Source: an uncultured Muribaculaceae bacterium (GTDB lineage Bacteria > Bacteroidota > Bacteroidia > Bacteroidales > Muribaculaceae). Taken from it: a stretch of DNA of 64,000 nt. Of the stretch, positions 28,471 to 37,730 are shown in pieces. The notes beneath the pieces are model-generated. The model was not told the DNA's origin, made no database searches, and saw only the letters and a program-made list of their open reading frames with translations. The stretch is taken from contig CAJUDL010000011.1 of assembly GCA_910585285.1 (NCBI GenBank), positions 22,330-86,329 of the forward strand, given 5' to 3'. Made by a program: the position numbers and the translations under genes. Within the stretch, counting starts at the first letter, position 1. Every line of letters begins with the position of its first letter.

Positions 28471-28639
28471 CAACTTTCACAAGCGGAAAGTTGAAGTTTA
28501 TAAGTTTAATAGCGCTGTGCGCAGTTTACGAGTTTATTTGTTTGATGCGAATAAATAAAAACTCTGTCATATTCGCATCGGATAAACTTTTAAACTTATA
28601 AACCACTAAACTTTAGGTTGAAGCTTGCGAAACTTAAAT
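28471..28639 (+). repeat. Dispersed ~169-bp repeat, copy A (inverted ends)
   Basis: Similar along its whole length to the reverse complement of 59492-59657. The ends are an imperfect inverted repeat (AACTTTCACAAGC and GCTTGCGAAACTT). The interior is A/T-rich with repeated AAGTTTATAAGTTTAA-like words and a GC-rich core (agcgctgtgcgcag). It fills most of the 350-bp spacer between the divergent GH97 and porin genes; no open frame is seen in it. Confidence 0.65.
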
Positions 28640-28753
28640 ACATTAAGTGTATTTTTTACACTTATTTCGCAAAGTTACACATTTTTATTCCATTCCACAA
28701 ATCTTAATAGATTTTTTATTAGTGTTTTAAAACATCTAAATAATTTATCCGAT

Positions 28754-30100
28754 ATGCTCACTAATTTAATTTATAATAAATACGGGATGACGGCAAGCGT
28801 AATAATCTTCATCTCAATACTTTGTATATTATTAACACCATCAGCCAACGCTCAATCTACCAAACATTTTGAAGATATAAGGATGGATTCGACATTAGCA
28901 GATCATAAATTAATATATTTTGGCAAAGGGGATGAACCTCTCAAAGATACGACTTCAACATTGATTCAAAGGTTTTATGAGGACCAATTCCGTCATTTTC
29001 AAGATCCTCTTGCACCTTATTTCCTTTTTTTATCAAAAGATTCAAAACTTGCTATGGGCATAGGAGGATGTGTAAGAATGAGAGGATATTTTGATTGGGG
29101 GGGAGCTTTACCTTCTCCGGGATTTGCCCCATATCTCATCCCTATGGAAAAAGATCCCCTCAAAAAAAGAAATCTTGGAACAACACCTGCCGGCACCGCA
29201 TTGTTTTTCAGAGTAATTGGAAGAAATAAACTGTTAGGGGAATATCAGGTTTATATCGAAGCTAATTTTAACGGATATCAAGCGCGCGATTTCCATCTAA
29301 AAAAGGCCTATGCATCAATCAATGACTGGACTTTCGGTTACACGAACTCTACTTTCAGCGATCCTACTGCCCTGCCTCCTACAGTTGATGCTTCAGGACC
29401 AAATGCAAAAATGAGTGCAACATCTGTCTTGATAAGATGGTTACATAAATTGCCAAAAGGCTTTTCCGTTGCAGCATCGGTAGAAACGCCCTCCGACCAG
29501 ATTGAAGTGATTCCTGAACTTACAGCGAAAGTAAACCAATATATTCCTGATGTTGCCGCATTCTTACAATATGATTGGCAAAATTCCAGTCATATAAGAT
29601 TGTCTGCAATATACAGGTCTTTGCCTTATCGAAATCTACTGTCAGGAAAAAATCATAACAAAAGCGGATATGGAGTGCAGCTGAGCACATTGTTCCGACC
29701 TTTCTATGCCATGACAATATATGGATGCATGAATGGTGGACACGGATATGGCAGTCTGGGCGGTGACTGGCTTATGGGAGCATATGATCTTGTTGCTGAT
29801 CCGGCAAAACCGGGGCAATTATATGCGCCATTATGCTATGGTGGATATATCGGACTCCAATATAATTTCACCCCTATGATATTCGCCAGTGCGACTTTCG
29901 GAGGTACCCGCTATGCACCACGTCACGAAATCGCTTCTGATCAATATAAACAGGGACTATATATGGCAGCAAATGTTTTCTGGTATCTCACACCGCGTAT
30001 TTCTTGTGCAGTGGAGTTTGATCTCGGCCGTCGCATGAATTTCAGTGGCGAAACCGCATGGGCACGTAGGCTTGGGGCATTTGTTTCGTTTTCCTTCTAA
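28754..30100 (+). CDS. DcaP-like outer-membrane porin
   Basis: About 448 residues from ATG 28754; ATG 28787 is an alternative that also leaves a signal peptide (IIFISILCILLTPSANAQ). The mature part begins with a short helical segment and then a barrel with many strands ending in aromatic residues: MGIGGCVRMRGYFDWGG, FFRVIGRNKLLGEYQVYIEA, YGVQLSTLFRPFYAMTIYG, ending AWARRLGAFVSFSF. This pattern fits the DcaP-like porin family. It probably forms a diffusion channel; substrate unknown. Reading frame extends further upstream to 28625, but that part overlaps the repeat and does not look coding. Confidence 0.7.
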   Translation: MLTNLIYNKYGMTASVIIFISILCILLTPSANAQSTKHFEDIRMDSTLADHKLIYFGKGDEPLKDTTSTLIQRFYEDQFRHFQDPLAPYFLFLSKDSKLAMGIGGCVRMRGYFDWGGALPSPGFAPYLIPMEKDPLKKRNLGTTPAGTALFFRVIGRNKLLGEYQVYIEANFNGYQARDFHLKKAYASINDWTFGYTNSTFSDPTALPPTVDASGPNAKMSATSVLIRWLHKLPKGFSVAASVETPSDQIEVIPELTAKVNQYIPDVAAFLQYDWQNSSHIRLSAIYRSLPYRNLLSGKNHNKSGYGVQLSTLFRPFYAMTIYGCMNGGHGYGSLGGDWLMGAYDLVADPAKPGQLYAPLCYGGYIGLQYNFTPMIFASATFGGTRYAPRHEIASDQYKQGLYMAANVFWYLTPRISCAVEFDLGRRMNFSGETAWARRLGAFVSFSF

Positions 30101-30151
30101 GTAAGAAAATTTAATCGATATATGTAAGTAAAAAAATATTTGCCATTTTGA

Positions 30152-30182
30152 TTTGAATTAAGGAATTATTTCTTTAATTTTG
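30152..30182 (+). promoter_or_regulatory. Bacteroidetes promoter of mdh
   Basis: TTTG at 30152-30155, a 19-nt spacer, then TAATTTTG at 30175-30182, which fits the full Bacteroidetes consensus. It lies 82 bp upstream of the mdh start. Confidence 0.7.
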
Positions 30183-30264
30183 TGAACTGAAGGATTCCAC
30201 AAAAAGACACATGTAATCCAACGATAGAACTAACCAATATTAATATCATAAATCACAGACAATT

Positions 30265-31194
30265 ATGTCAAAAGTAACCGTAGTAGGCGCCGGTAATGTA
30301 GGCGCTACAGCAGCCAATGTAATGGCTCTCCGTGAAATTGCAGACGAGGTTGTTATGATCGACATCAAAGAGGGCGTTTCTGAAGGAAAAGCCATGGATA
30401 TGATGCAGACTGCAAATCTTCTCGACATGAACACCCGTATTAACGGCGTGACAAACAATTACGAAGCAACAAAAGACAGCGATGTTGTTGTCATTACTTC
30501 CGGCATTCCACGTAAACCCGGCATGACTCGTGAAGAGCTTATCGGCGTTAATGCAGGCATCGTTAAGCAGGTGACTGAAAGCGTTCTCGCTCATAGCCCC
30601 AATGCTGTGATTGTTTGCGTATCCAACCCAATGGATACAATGACATATCTTATCCACAAAGTGTCAGGTCTTCCCAAGAATCGTATCATCGGTATGGGTG
30701 GCGCACTCGACAGCAGCCGTTTCAAATATTTCCTCAGCAAAGCACTCAACGCAAATCCCAATGAGATCGAAGGCTTTGTAATCGGTGGTCACGGTGACAC
30801 AACCATGATTCCTATGAAACGTTTCGCTACTCTTCGCGGTATTCCTGTAACCAACTTCCTTTCAGCAGAAGAACTTGACAAAGTTGCTGCAGACACAATG
30901 GTAGGTGGAGCAACTCTCACAAAACTTCTCGGCACCTCTGCATGGTATGCTCCCGGTGCTGCTACAGCTGAAGTTGTTGAAGCAGTTCTCCACGATCAGG
31001 ATGCAATCATCCCCTGCTCTGCTCTTCTGGAAGGTGAATATGGCGAAAGCGATCTCTGCATCGGTGTTCCCTGCGTTCTCGGCAAAGGTGGTATCAAGAA
31101 AATCCTTGAGCTCGACCTCAATGAAGAAGAAAAAGCTCTCTTCAAGAAAAGCGCAGAGGCAGTTCACAAAACAAATGCTGCCCTTCCCGCCTAA
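30265..31194 (+). CDS. mdh: Malate dehydrogenase (LDH-like type)
   Basis: 309 residues, usual length for the lactate-dehydrogenase-like MDH group. Rossmann start VTVVGAGNVGATAANVMA with an acidic residue at the end of the second strand (MIDIKEG) for NAD. Substrate-binding Arg residues in SGIPRKPGMTREEL, VSNPMDTMTYL, and the catalytic His in IGGHGDTTMIP. Interconverts malate and oxaloacetate; in anaerobic Bacteroidales it acts mainly in the reductive fumarate/succinate branch. Codon use looks highly expressed; it has its own strong promoter and terminator. Confidence 0.95.
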   Translation: MSKVTVVGAGNVGATAANVMALREIADEVVMIDIKEGVSEGKAMDMMQTANLLDMNTRINGVTNNYEATKDSDVVVITSGIPRKPGMTREELIGVNAGIVKQVTESVLAHSPNAVIVCVSNPMDTMTYLIHKVSGLPKNRIIGMGGALDSSRFKYFLSKALNANPNEIEGFVIGGHGDTTMIPMKRFATLRGIPVTNFLSAEELDKVAADTMVGGATLTKLLGTSAWYAPGAATAEVVEAVLHDQDAIIPCSALLEGEYGESDLCIGVPCVLGKGGIKKILELDLNEEEKALFKKSAEAVHKTNAALPA

Positions 31195-31265
31195 ATCTCA
31201 GCGTCATCATCCCGCTCAGCAAGTTAGACTACAGCAAAGCTAACAACCCTTGCTCAGCTTCTATA

Positions 31266-31301
31266 AATAAAATCCCGAGGAAAATTCCTCGGGATTTTAT
31301 T
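31266..31301 (+). terminator. Intrinsic terminator after mdh
   Basis: Perfect 16-bp stem (31266-31281 with 31286-31301), loop AAAT, GC-rich core CCCGAGG and T-rich descending arm. It may also serve the convergent minus-strand gene. Confidence 0.85.
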
Positions 31302-31320
31302 CTATATTGCGAATTTAATT

Positions 31321-31584
31321 TTATGCGAAAACAGCCTCGACGATTATTGCAACAATGAAAAGCATACCCATCACAAGCGCGACAAGATCAAGCTTCCTGC
31401 TGGCAGCATTGCTTGTATTATTTAAATACAGAGCTGCCAAATGACAAAAAACCATCATAAAAGCAAAGAATACACTTATAAAGCTCCACCATGGCATCTG
31501 CACGAAAGCCATATACACCAACCAAACAAGAATCAGCACCAATCCACCCCACGCTGCCGCTTTTGTCTTCAATAAATTCCTCAT
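31321..31584 (-). CDS. Small three-helix membrane protein, function unknown
   Basis: 87 residues from ATG 31584 (33 bp more are open upstream). Three hydrophobic segments: AWGGLVLILVWLVYMAFV, FISVFFAFMMVFCHLAALYL and LVALVMGMLFIVAIIVEAV, with a basic N-terminus. No recognised domain. It follows the Spi-domain gene on the same strand by about 40 bp. Confidence 0.6.
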   Translation of the reverse strand: MRNLLKTKAAAWGGLVLILVWLVYMAFVQMPWWSFISVFFAFMMVFCHLAALYLNNTSNAASRKLDLVALVMGMLFIVAIIVEAVFA

Positions 31585-31623
31585 CTTCAATTTCCCTAAA
31601 GAATTAGTTTTTCTCAATTCTTT

Positions 31624-32556
31624 CTATCTATATAATTTAAAACCATAGACTTTCCCGCTGTCAGCAAGCGCAAGAGCAACATAATAGCCGGAAGCAAGAG
31701 CCGACAAATCAAGATTCATAAGAGAGGTCTCTTTATAATATTTCTCCATCATCTGCATGCCACCGATTGCATAAACTCGCATCATCCTGACACTTTCAGG
31801 GAAAGCAATCTCAAAATGTCCTCCACCAAGAGCCTTAACGATAGGCTTAGTCGGAGAAATCAATTCATCAAGACTGATTTGCCGTTCAAGATTCTCTTTA
31901 TTCACCTCTCTGATAAAATCCTCATAAAATTTAAATGGAATCTCCTCTTCTGTAACATCATCCAGAGTGATCTCCCTGAAGTTATCCGGATTATACAAAT
32001 CGAATTCGGTAGCCTGGGGCATAAGAATCTGATTTCCTACCCTATCAAGAGATTCAAGTTTCTCACGCTGCTCATCAGAGAGAGCATTATATTCGTCGCT
32101 CCTATATGGCTCTTTAAGAATTGCTGCCACATATTGTGGCAGATTCTGCCACGCTTTCAATGCGTTCGCCGGAATTCTGGAATCATATCTGACAATCTCA
32201 ATTTCCCTGGCGTATTTTGTGAGCATAGCCTTCTCTTCTTCGGAAAGCTTTTCTCTGTCAAATTTTCGTCGGGTACTATAGGCAAGTATAGGATATGCTT
32301 TATTCTCTGCCGCAATTATCACATATCCCCCTTTGGGAGAATTATAGACATAGAGTGGCGAAAAGAGCCTGTCGGTTGTGAGCTGACGACCATTCCACAC
32401 CATCTGCGGAGGAGCCGTAACTTCTCCGTATGCCGCGTTAAAGAAGGTCTGAGCAAGCAAATTGGCTTCCTTGCGGGTAACAGTTTCGGCTTGTATGACG
32501 AAACAAATCGCCATACAAGCCATCACCAATATTATTATTCTTGATTTCAAGTTCAA
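31624..32556 (-). CDS. Exported Spi/propeptide-domain protein with T9SS-like tail
   Basis: 310 residues. The start appears to be TTG at 32556: the first ATG lies inside the signal peptide. Residues about 24-110 look like the Spi / streptopain propeptide domain that inhibits C10 cysteine proteases (TRKEANLLAQTFFNAAYGE, PLYVYNSPKGGYVIIAAENKAYPILAYS). The last 75 residues (FEIAFPESVRMMRVYAIGG to ASGYYVALALADSGKVYGFKLYR) resemble a type A sorting domain of the type IX secretion system. There is no peptidase domain between them, so it may act as a stand-alone inhibitor. Middle region is acidic and unrecognised. Confidence 0.6.
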   Translation of the reverse strand: MNLKSRIIILVMACMAICFVIQAETVTRKEANLLAQTFFNAAYGEVTAPPQMVWNGRQLTTDRLFSPLYVYNSPKGGYVIIAAENKAYPILAYSTRRKFDREKLSEEEKAMLTKYAREIEIVRYDSRIPANALKAWQNLPQYVAAILKEPYRSDEYNALSDEQREKLESLDRVGNQILMPQATEFDLYNPDNFREITLDDVTEEEIPFKFYEDFIREVNKENLERQISLDELISPTKPIVKALGGGHFEIAFPESVRMMRVYAIGGMQMMEKYYKETSLMNLDLSALASGYYVALALADSGKVYGFKLYR

Positions 32557-32584
32557 TGAAGGAGTTTAACAACTTCAATATAAT

Positions 32585-34300
32585 TTAAGCCTCTGCAGAC
32601 TCAACTTCGGATTCTTTTACCTCTACAACATTCTGAACATTCGGAAGTTCAAGACCGAGATGTTTTTTGGCATCTAGCGCCTTAAGCACAAGCCCAAGAA
32701 CGAGGGCGGCGACACCAAGACATGCAAGCATTACCAACGGAGCAGTGTAGTTATAGCTAACCGATGCAACCTCTTCCGTCATGGTTCCGTTTGCAAGAGC
32801 CTCAGTGATCTGAGGATTTGTTGAATCGAGCACCTTACCGATAAGCATTGGAAAGAGCCAGAGTCCGATATTCTGAATCCAGAAGATAAGCGCATATGCC
32901 GAACCAATGATTTTTGCGTCAACAAGCTTCGGCACGCTGGGCCAAAGTGAAGCGGGCACAAGGGAGAACGATGCGCCAAGTACAAGAATGGTCAGATATG
33001 CAACCACAACGCCACCTACCGGACTATCCTTGAACATCGGGAGTATAAATGCGAATGTGAGATGACATGCGATAAGAAGCAGTGCTCCCAAAACAAGCAT
33101 CGAAGCCGCTTTACCTTTATAATCCACATACTTACCAAGTATCGGGGTGATTCCTACAGCAAGGAGAGGGAACACAGCAAAAATAGCAGCAGCACTCTGA
33201 CGCATGTAACCCATCCAGCAATAAAGAACCAGGCAACCGATTGCCACCACAAGCATTACCGAACGCATCAACTTGCTTTTGCCGAAATTACTTGCAAACG
33301 ATGCAAATGCCACTATAAGCATCACAACATACTGCCATACGCTCACAGCATCGCTTCCCCAGAAAGAATCCGGAGCCACATCCGTAAAGGCGAGATTACA
33401 CTGAAGCATGTTGACCGCATATTTCTGGAAGGGGAAAATAGCGGAATAATAAAGAACACAAAGGAGCGCAACAAGCCAGAATGCCCAGCTTGACAGGATT
33501 TTCCCAAGATCGCTGATTTTGAAGGGATCATCCTTCTCTTCTGCCTCACCGGTCTGGGCATCGAGCTTCTTGTCCATAAAGAAATAGACTATGAACATTA
33601 TGAGTGCGATCATGAGAAGCACTACACCGAAAGCAACCGAACGCGATACGCTGATTGTGCCTCCGAGTTCAGCAAACACCGGTGAGAAGATCATACATGT
33701 TGCCACACCAAGACGCGCAAGCGCCATCTCAGAACCCATTGCAAGTGCCATCTCACGACCTTTGAACCATTTTACGATACCACGGCTCACCGTGATTCCT
33801 GCCATCTCAACGCCGCAACCGAAGATCATAAATCCGACAGCAGAAAATTTGGCAGATGCCGGCATACCTTTATAGAATGGTGAGATTCCTAATTCGTCAA
33901 AACCCGGGATATAATTCAGATGATTGGTAAACCAGACATCAAGACTGCTTCCGAGAAATGAATCCGTAAGTGCGTACCAGTTTATCACTGCACCCACAAG
34001 CATCACCGCACCAGACAAAACAGCGGTGAAACGGACGCCCATCTTGTCGAGAATAATACCCGCAAAGATAAGGAAGAAAATAAACACATTGAGGAAAGTC
34101 TCCGATCCCTGCATAGTTCCGAATGCAGTAGAATCCCATCCTCTTGTAGACTGCAACAGGTCTTTTATCGGCGAAAGGATGTCCATGAATATATAAGAAC
34201 AGAACATCGCAAACGCCAGAAGACCGAGAGCCGTCCAGCGAGCCCACGCATAATCTCTCAAAGATCCTGCCGCAGGCGAAACATTTGTAGTCGTTGCCAT
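32585..34300 (-). CDS. MFS transporter
   Basis: 571 residues with about 12 helices. The first loop motif reads GIILDKMGVRFTAV, a match to the MFS A motif, and the second-half copy is GKYVDYKGKAAS. A large cytoplasmic loop (KKLDAQTGEAEEKDDPFKIS) joins the halves, and the C-terminus is a Glu/Val-rich tail. It resembles the MFSD1-like group common in Bacteroidetes. Substrate unknown. Stands alone; the spacer after it holds heptamer repeats. Confidence 0.82.
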   Translation of the reverse strand: MATTTNVSPAAGSLRDYAWARWTALGLLAFAMFCSYIFMDILSPIKDLLQSTRGWDSTAFGTMQGSETFLNVFIFFLIFAGIILDKMGVRFTAVLSGAVMLVGAVINWYALTDSFLGSSLDVWFTNHLNYIPGFDELGISPFYKGMPASAKFSAVGFMIFGCGVEMAGITVSRGIVKWFKGREMALAMGSEMALARLGVATCMIFSPVFAELGGTISVSRSVAFGVVLLMIALIMFIVYFFMDKKLDAQTGEAEEKDDPFKISDLGKILSSWAFWLVALLCVLYYSAIFPFQKYAVNMLQCNLAFTDVAPDSFWGSDAVSVWQYVVMLIVAFASFASNFGKSKLMRSVMLVVAIGCLVLYCWMGYMRQSAAAIFAVFPLLAVGITPILGKYVDYKGKAASMLVLGALLLIACHLTFAFILPMFKDSPVGGVVVAYLTILVLGASFSLVPASLWPSVPKLVDAKIIGSAYALIFWIQNIGLWLFPMLIGKVLDSTNPQITEALANGTMTEEVASVSYNYTAPLVMLACLGVAALVLGLVLKALDAKKHLGLELPNVQNVVEVKESEVESAEA

Positions 34301-34319
34301 ATTGTTGTTTAATTGATTT

Positions 34320-34438
34320 TAATATTCACCCATTCAGCCCTATTAAGCCCCATCTCACCCCATTAAGCCATTAAGCCATGAAGCAGAAGGCACAAGCCTA
34401 AACCCTAATACCTAATACCTAAAGCCTAAAGCCTTCCT
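34320..34438. repeat. Degenerate short tandem repeats in spacer
   Basis: Units such as CCATTAAG, then CCTAATA and CCTAAAG copied side by side (34370-34438). It separates the thioredoxin and MFS genes; no open frame or promoter is evident in it. Confidence 0.6.
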
Positions 34439-34966
34439 TTAGTACCACGCCGGGCTGAGCAATTCATTTCTGAATTCTTTTTCGCTAATCATTCCGGTTA
34501 TCCTATTGCCTTCATTTCCATCCTCATCAAGGAAAACGAAAGTAGGAACAGCCTGCACCTGATATTTATGAGCGAGTTCAGGATTCTCATCAATATCTAT
34601 GGTGATGAAATTATAATCATCTCTAAAATCTTTTGCAAGCGCATGGAAGATTGGCTTCATTTTCTGACACGGACCGCACCACGAAGCTGTAAAATCGACT
34701 ACACTCGGCTTCTCATTAGAAACCATATGAGTAAGTATAATTCCATCGTCCTCAATATTTCCACCGGCTTCTGCATTACCATCATTGTTGGAATTCTCAC
34801 TCGCATGAGTCTCCAGCCCGGATGCATCCTTAGCATCTGCTGCGGTTATTGCAGCCGCAGTCTTCTCCTTTCCCAGCTCCTCTGGATTCTTATAATTGCT
34901 TTTGCCGCCACAGCTAACAAGCCCCAAAGCAACAAGCGCCACGCATAAAAAATAACTTCTTTTCAT
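34439..34966 (-). CDS. Lipoprotein thioredoxin-like protein
   Basis: 175 residues from ATG 34966; a longer open frame upstream runs through low-complexity repeats and is not believed. Lipobox GLVSC near residue 19, an Ala/Asn/Asp-rich linker, and a thioredoxin fold from about 80 with DFTASWCGPCQKMKP (CxxC redox site) and the cis-Pro loop QAVPTFVF. It probably keeps periplasmic or surface thiols reduced, or takes part in cytochrome maturation. Isolated gene between two repeat-filled spacers. Confidence 0.85.
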   Translation of the reverse strand: MKRSYFLCVALVALGLVSCGGKSNYKNPEELGKEKTAAAITAADAKDASGLETHASENSNNDGNAEAGGNIEDDGIILTHMVSNEKPSVVDFTASWCGPCQKMKPIFHALAKDFRDDYNFITIDIDENPELAHKYQVQAVPTFVFLDEDGNEGNRITGMISEKEFRNELLSPAWY

Positions 34967-34975
34967 AAATTTCAA

Positions 34976-35100
34976 ATTACCTAATTCTCTCCCATCCCCA
35001 TCTATCCCTATTCCGCCCCATTCAGCCCTATTCAACCCCATCTCCCCCATTCAGCCCTATTCCGCCCCATATCGCCCCATTCCGCCCCATATCGCCCCAT
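34976..35100. repeat. Low-complexity CCCCAT-type tandem repeats
   Basis: Repeats of about 8-13 bp with variants of ATTCCGCCCCAT, ATTCAGCCCTATTC and ATATCGCCCCAT fill the spacer between pfp and the thioredoxin gene. Strong strand bias (C-rich, G-poor on +). Confidence 0.65.
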
Positions 35101-35125
35101 CATCCCGAGGCGGAAAGAAAGCACA

Positions 35126-35161
35126 TCGGAGACCTTACAATAATAACTGCAAGATCTCCGA
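35126..35161 (-). terminator. Probable terminator after pfp
   Basis: Inverted repeat TCGGAGA (35126-35132) / TCTCCGA (35155-35161), with additional pairing inside the loop (ccttac with gcaag), located 36 bp past the pfp stop on the minus strand. Confidence 0.5.
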
Positions 35162-35196
35162 CATTATTTTATGCTTTATGTTATTTCCGAGGAATA

Positions 35197-36852
35197 TTAT
35201 ATTTCCTTGTTGTGTTCAAGAAGCAGCGTCATCGACGGACGGTCGCAGATCTCAGACGGGCCGAAATACTGGATCGGACCGGGATACTGATAGAGAGTGT
35301 TGAGTGCGAGAGTCTCACGCATAGAAGCAAACTTCAGATACGGACGGCCATTGAGATTTACGAGAGCCTTCTGTATCACAGGCTTCATCTCACCGTTACG
35401 ACGCTCCATATTCATCATCATGGTGATTGGAATACCACCACAGATCCAGTTCTCTGTTTTGTCGGTAAGGTTGCGCACACTCGACATATAGCCGGTGAGA
35501 CCGGAATTGATAAGCATTGCAGCGTTATAACCGAGAGCGTATGTATAGTCAGCATCGAAGTTTGTTGGATCAGCACAGCGACCTTCATAGCCGAAGAAGT
35601 GATGCTGTGCGGCGAACTTACCGCTGTATTCACCGGATTCAGCCATCTCGTCAAGACGCTTTGCAACCATCTGGCTCAGCAGGCTCTCAGTTTCGATGAG
35701 AGAAACCTGTACATTGCCATGGCTGTCACGATCGAGACTGAGCTGGAGGGCGATAGTCTTGGGAAGCATCTTGTAAAGATCCGCATTTGCCGGGGAGAGA
35801 TGACGATGGATAGCCTCAAGCTTCGCATTCTCCTCGAGTGACTCAAGTTCATCAGCGTATTCAACGAGAACATCATTAAGCTCAGCGATAAGGGTCTTCA
35901 TTGAAGGTATGAATTCAATAAGACCTTCGGGGATGAGGACAGTACCGAAGTTCCATCCCAATTTTGCACGCTCAGCGATAACATAGCATATGTAGCTTAC
36001 AATATTGTCGAGAGTCATGCGCTTTGCAAGAACTTCCTCTGAGATAAGACAGATGTTCGGCTGTGTCTCAAGTGCGCACTCAAGAGCGATATGAGAAGCT
36101 GACCGACCCATCAGCTTTATGAAGTGATAATATTTCTTTGCAGAATTGCAGTCACGCTGAATATTACCGATAACCTCGCTGTATACTTTGCAAGCTGTGT
36201 CGAAACCGAAAGATGTCTCGATCCATTCGTTCTTAAGGTCACCGTCGATAGTCTTAGGCACGCCGATAACCTGAACTCCGGCACCGATGTTCTTGTAATA
36301 TTCGGCAAGCACGGCTGCGTTGGTGTTTGAATCGTCACCACCAATAATAACAAGAGCCTTGATGTTAAGTTCTTTCAGGATCTTAAGACCGGCTTCAAAC
36401 TGCTCGGGAGTCTCAAGTTTTGTACGACCGGAACCAATGATGTCAAAACCACCGGTGTTGCGATATTCAGCAATATAGCCGGCTGTCAGCTCCATGTATT
36501 GATGATTGATGAATCCTGCAGGACCCATAAGGAATCCGTAAAGGCGGTTTTCCTTGTTGAGTTTCTTAAGACCATCGAAAATACCACTTACCACGTTGTG
36601 TCCACCGGGAGCCTGACCACCGGAGAGGATGATACCTACGTTAAAGGGCTCCTCTACGCGTTCCGGCTTGTCATTGTGTTCGAACTGCACGATAGGCATT
36701 CCGTAAGTGTGAGGGAATCTTTCTTTGATTTCTTCCTGATTAGCTACAGATTCGGTTGCCTCTCCAAATTTCACTTTCACATCGCCCTGAAGATCTTTGG
36801 GCAATTTGGGCTGGTACTCAGCTCTTACTCGCTGAAGTGCACTCTTTTTCAT
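35197..36852 (-). CDS. pfp: PPi-dependent phosphofructokinase
   Basis: 551 residues, the long clade of PPi-PFK. Nucleotide/PPi loop GIILSGGQAPGGHNVVSG near residue 77, and GGDDSNTNAAV near 171: the GGDDS form marks PPi rather than ATP use. Catalytic PKTIDGDLKNEWIETSFGFDTA near 200 and substrate loop MGRSASHIALECA near 248. Reversibly phosphorylates fructose 6-phosphate in glycolysis/gluconeogenesis. A promoter (TTG-N20-TAACTTTG) lies upstream at 36907-36937 on the minus strand. Monocistronic. Confidence 0.93.
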   Translation of the reverse strand: MKKSALQRVRAEYQPKLPKDLQGDVKVKFGEATESVANQEEIKERFPHTYGMPIVQFEHNDKPERVEEPFNVGIILSGGQAPGGHNVVSGIFDGLKKLNKENRLYGFLMGPAGFINHQYMELTAGYIAEYRNTGGFDIIGSGRTKLETPEQFEAGLKILKELNIKALVIIGGDDSNTNAAVLAEYYKNIGAGVQVIGVPKTIDGDLKNEWIETSFGFDTACKVYSEVIGNIQRDCNSAKKYYHFIKLMGRSASHIALECALETQPNICLISEEVLAKRMTLDNIVSYICYVIAERAKLGWNFGTVLIPEGLIEFIPSMKTLIAELNDVLVEYADELESLEENAKLEAIHRHLSPANADLYKMLPKTIALQLSLDRDSHGNVQVSLIETESLLSQMVAKRLDEMAESGEYSGKFAAQHHFFGYEGRCADPTNFDADYTYALGYNAAMLINSGLTGYMSSVRNLTDKTENWICGGIPITMMMNMERRNGEMKPVIQKALVNLNGRPYLKFASMRETLALNTLYQYPGPIQYFGPSEICDRPSMTLLLEHNKEI

Positions 36853-36906
36853 GTCGTTTCTTGATATCTTGTTTTTACCTTGTCAAAATTGTTTACAATC
36901 CGGACG

Positions 36907-36937
36907 CAAAGTTAACAAATTTAATGAATTTATGCAA
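36907..36937 (-). promoter_or_regulatory. Bacteroidetes promoter of pfp
   Basis: On the minus strand: TTG (36937-36935), 20 nt, TAACTTTG (36914-36907), giving a 5' leader of about 50 nt. It lies in the 77-bp gap to kdsB. Confidence 0.55.
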
Positions 36938-37685
36938 GAGAATCGAGCATTTCCTCTGCTGCCCGCAGGTCGGCTTCAGTGTCAATGCCGATGGTTGAAA
37001 ACTCTGTTAGCCCGACTTTTATTCCATAACCGTTTTGCAGCCATCTGAGCTGTTCAAGACTCTCCGCTTTTTCAAGGCTCGATTCCGGCAGTCTCACAAT
37101 TTCCGAAAGAGTCTTCGCCTTGTATCCATAGATACCGATATGCGTATGAAACTCAGCCTCTTTAAGCCAGTTCTTCCAATCAGTTTTTCTCACATAAGGT
37201 ATTATGCTTCGTGAAAAATAAAGAGCATTCATCTCATTGGAGAAAACCACCTTCACAAGATTTGGATCAAACAAAGCATCAAAACCTCTCGTGGCATCAA
37301 ATCTCATCGCCAATGTGCCGATTTGCGCTTCAGGGTTATTCTCAAAAATCGCCACAAGTTTCTGAATCTGCTCAGGTCTGATAAATGGCTCATCTCCTTG
37401 CACATTGATCACGACATCCGCATCACTTCCAAGCAAGCAGTATGCCTCTTCAACCCTTTCCGTGCCGCTTCTATGCTCCCGGGAAGTCATCACCGCCTTA
37501 AAACCGGCAGCTTCAACGCAATCGAATATTCTCTGATCGTCAGTTGCAACAGCAGCTTCAACGCCCGCTTTTGTGACCTGACGACATACTCTTACGATCA
37601 TCTCCTCACCACCGATCTTTGCCAGCGGCTTACCCGGAAATCGACTCGATTCATACCGGGCAGGTATAATAACTATATATTTCAT
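36930..37685 (-). CDS. kdsB: 3-deoxy-manno-octulosonate cytidylyltransferase
   Basis: 251 residues. Rossmann-like nucleotidyltransferase start YIVIIPARYESSRFPGKPLA, with Arg/Lys contacts to CTP, then VNVQGDEPFI with the Mg-binding Asp, and HIGIYGYK. It activates Kdo as CMP-Kdo for lipid A-core assembly. The pfp promoter's -33 box overlaps its 3' end. Separated from the next upstream gene by a 45-bp heptamer-repeat spacer. Confidence 0.94.
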   Translation of the reverse strand: MKYIVIIPARYESSRFPGKPLAKIGGEEMIVRVCRQVTKAGVEAAVATDDQRIFDCVEAAGFKAVMTSREHRSGTERVEEAYCLLGSDADVVINVQGDEPFIRPEQIQKLVAIFENNPEAQIGTLAMRFDATRGFDALFDPNLVKVVFSNEMNALYFSRSIIPYVRKTDWKNWLKEAEFHTHIGIYGYKAKTLSEIVRLPESSLEKAESLEQLRWLQNGYGIKVGLTEFSTIGIDTEADLRAAEEMLDSLA

Positions 37686-37688
37686 TAT

Positions 37689-37730
37689 GTTTTTATAAAT
37701 TCCTAATTCCTAATTCCCAACTCCTAATTC
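37689..37730. repeat. CCTAATT heptamer tandem repeat
   Basis: About five to six units of the 7-mer CCTAATT and variants (CCCAACT, CCTAACT) fill the whole spacer between kdsB and the flippase-like gene. Confidence 0.7.

Noticed and set aside
31816..32544. Plus-strand open frame of about 240 codons opposite the Spi-domain gene
   Set aside because: The minus-strand protein has signal peptide, Spi-like and tail domains; the antisense peptide has no plausible domain.
35212..35841. Plus-strand open frame of about 209 codons opposite pfp
   Set aside because: It is antisense to a fully conserved enzyme and has no recognisable protein features.
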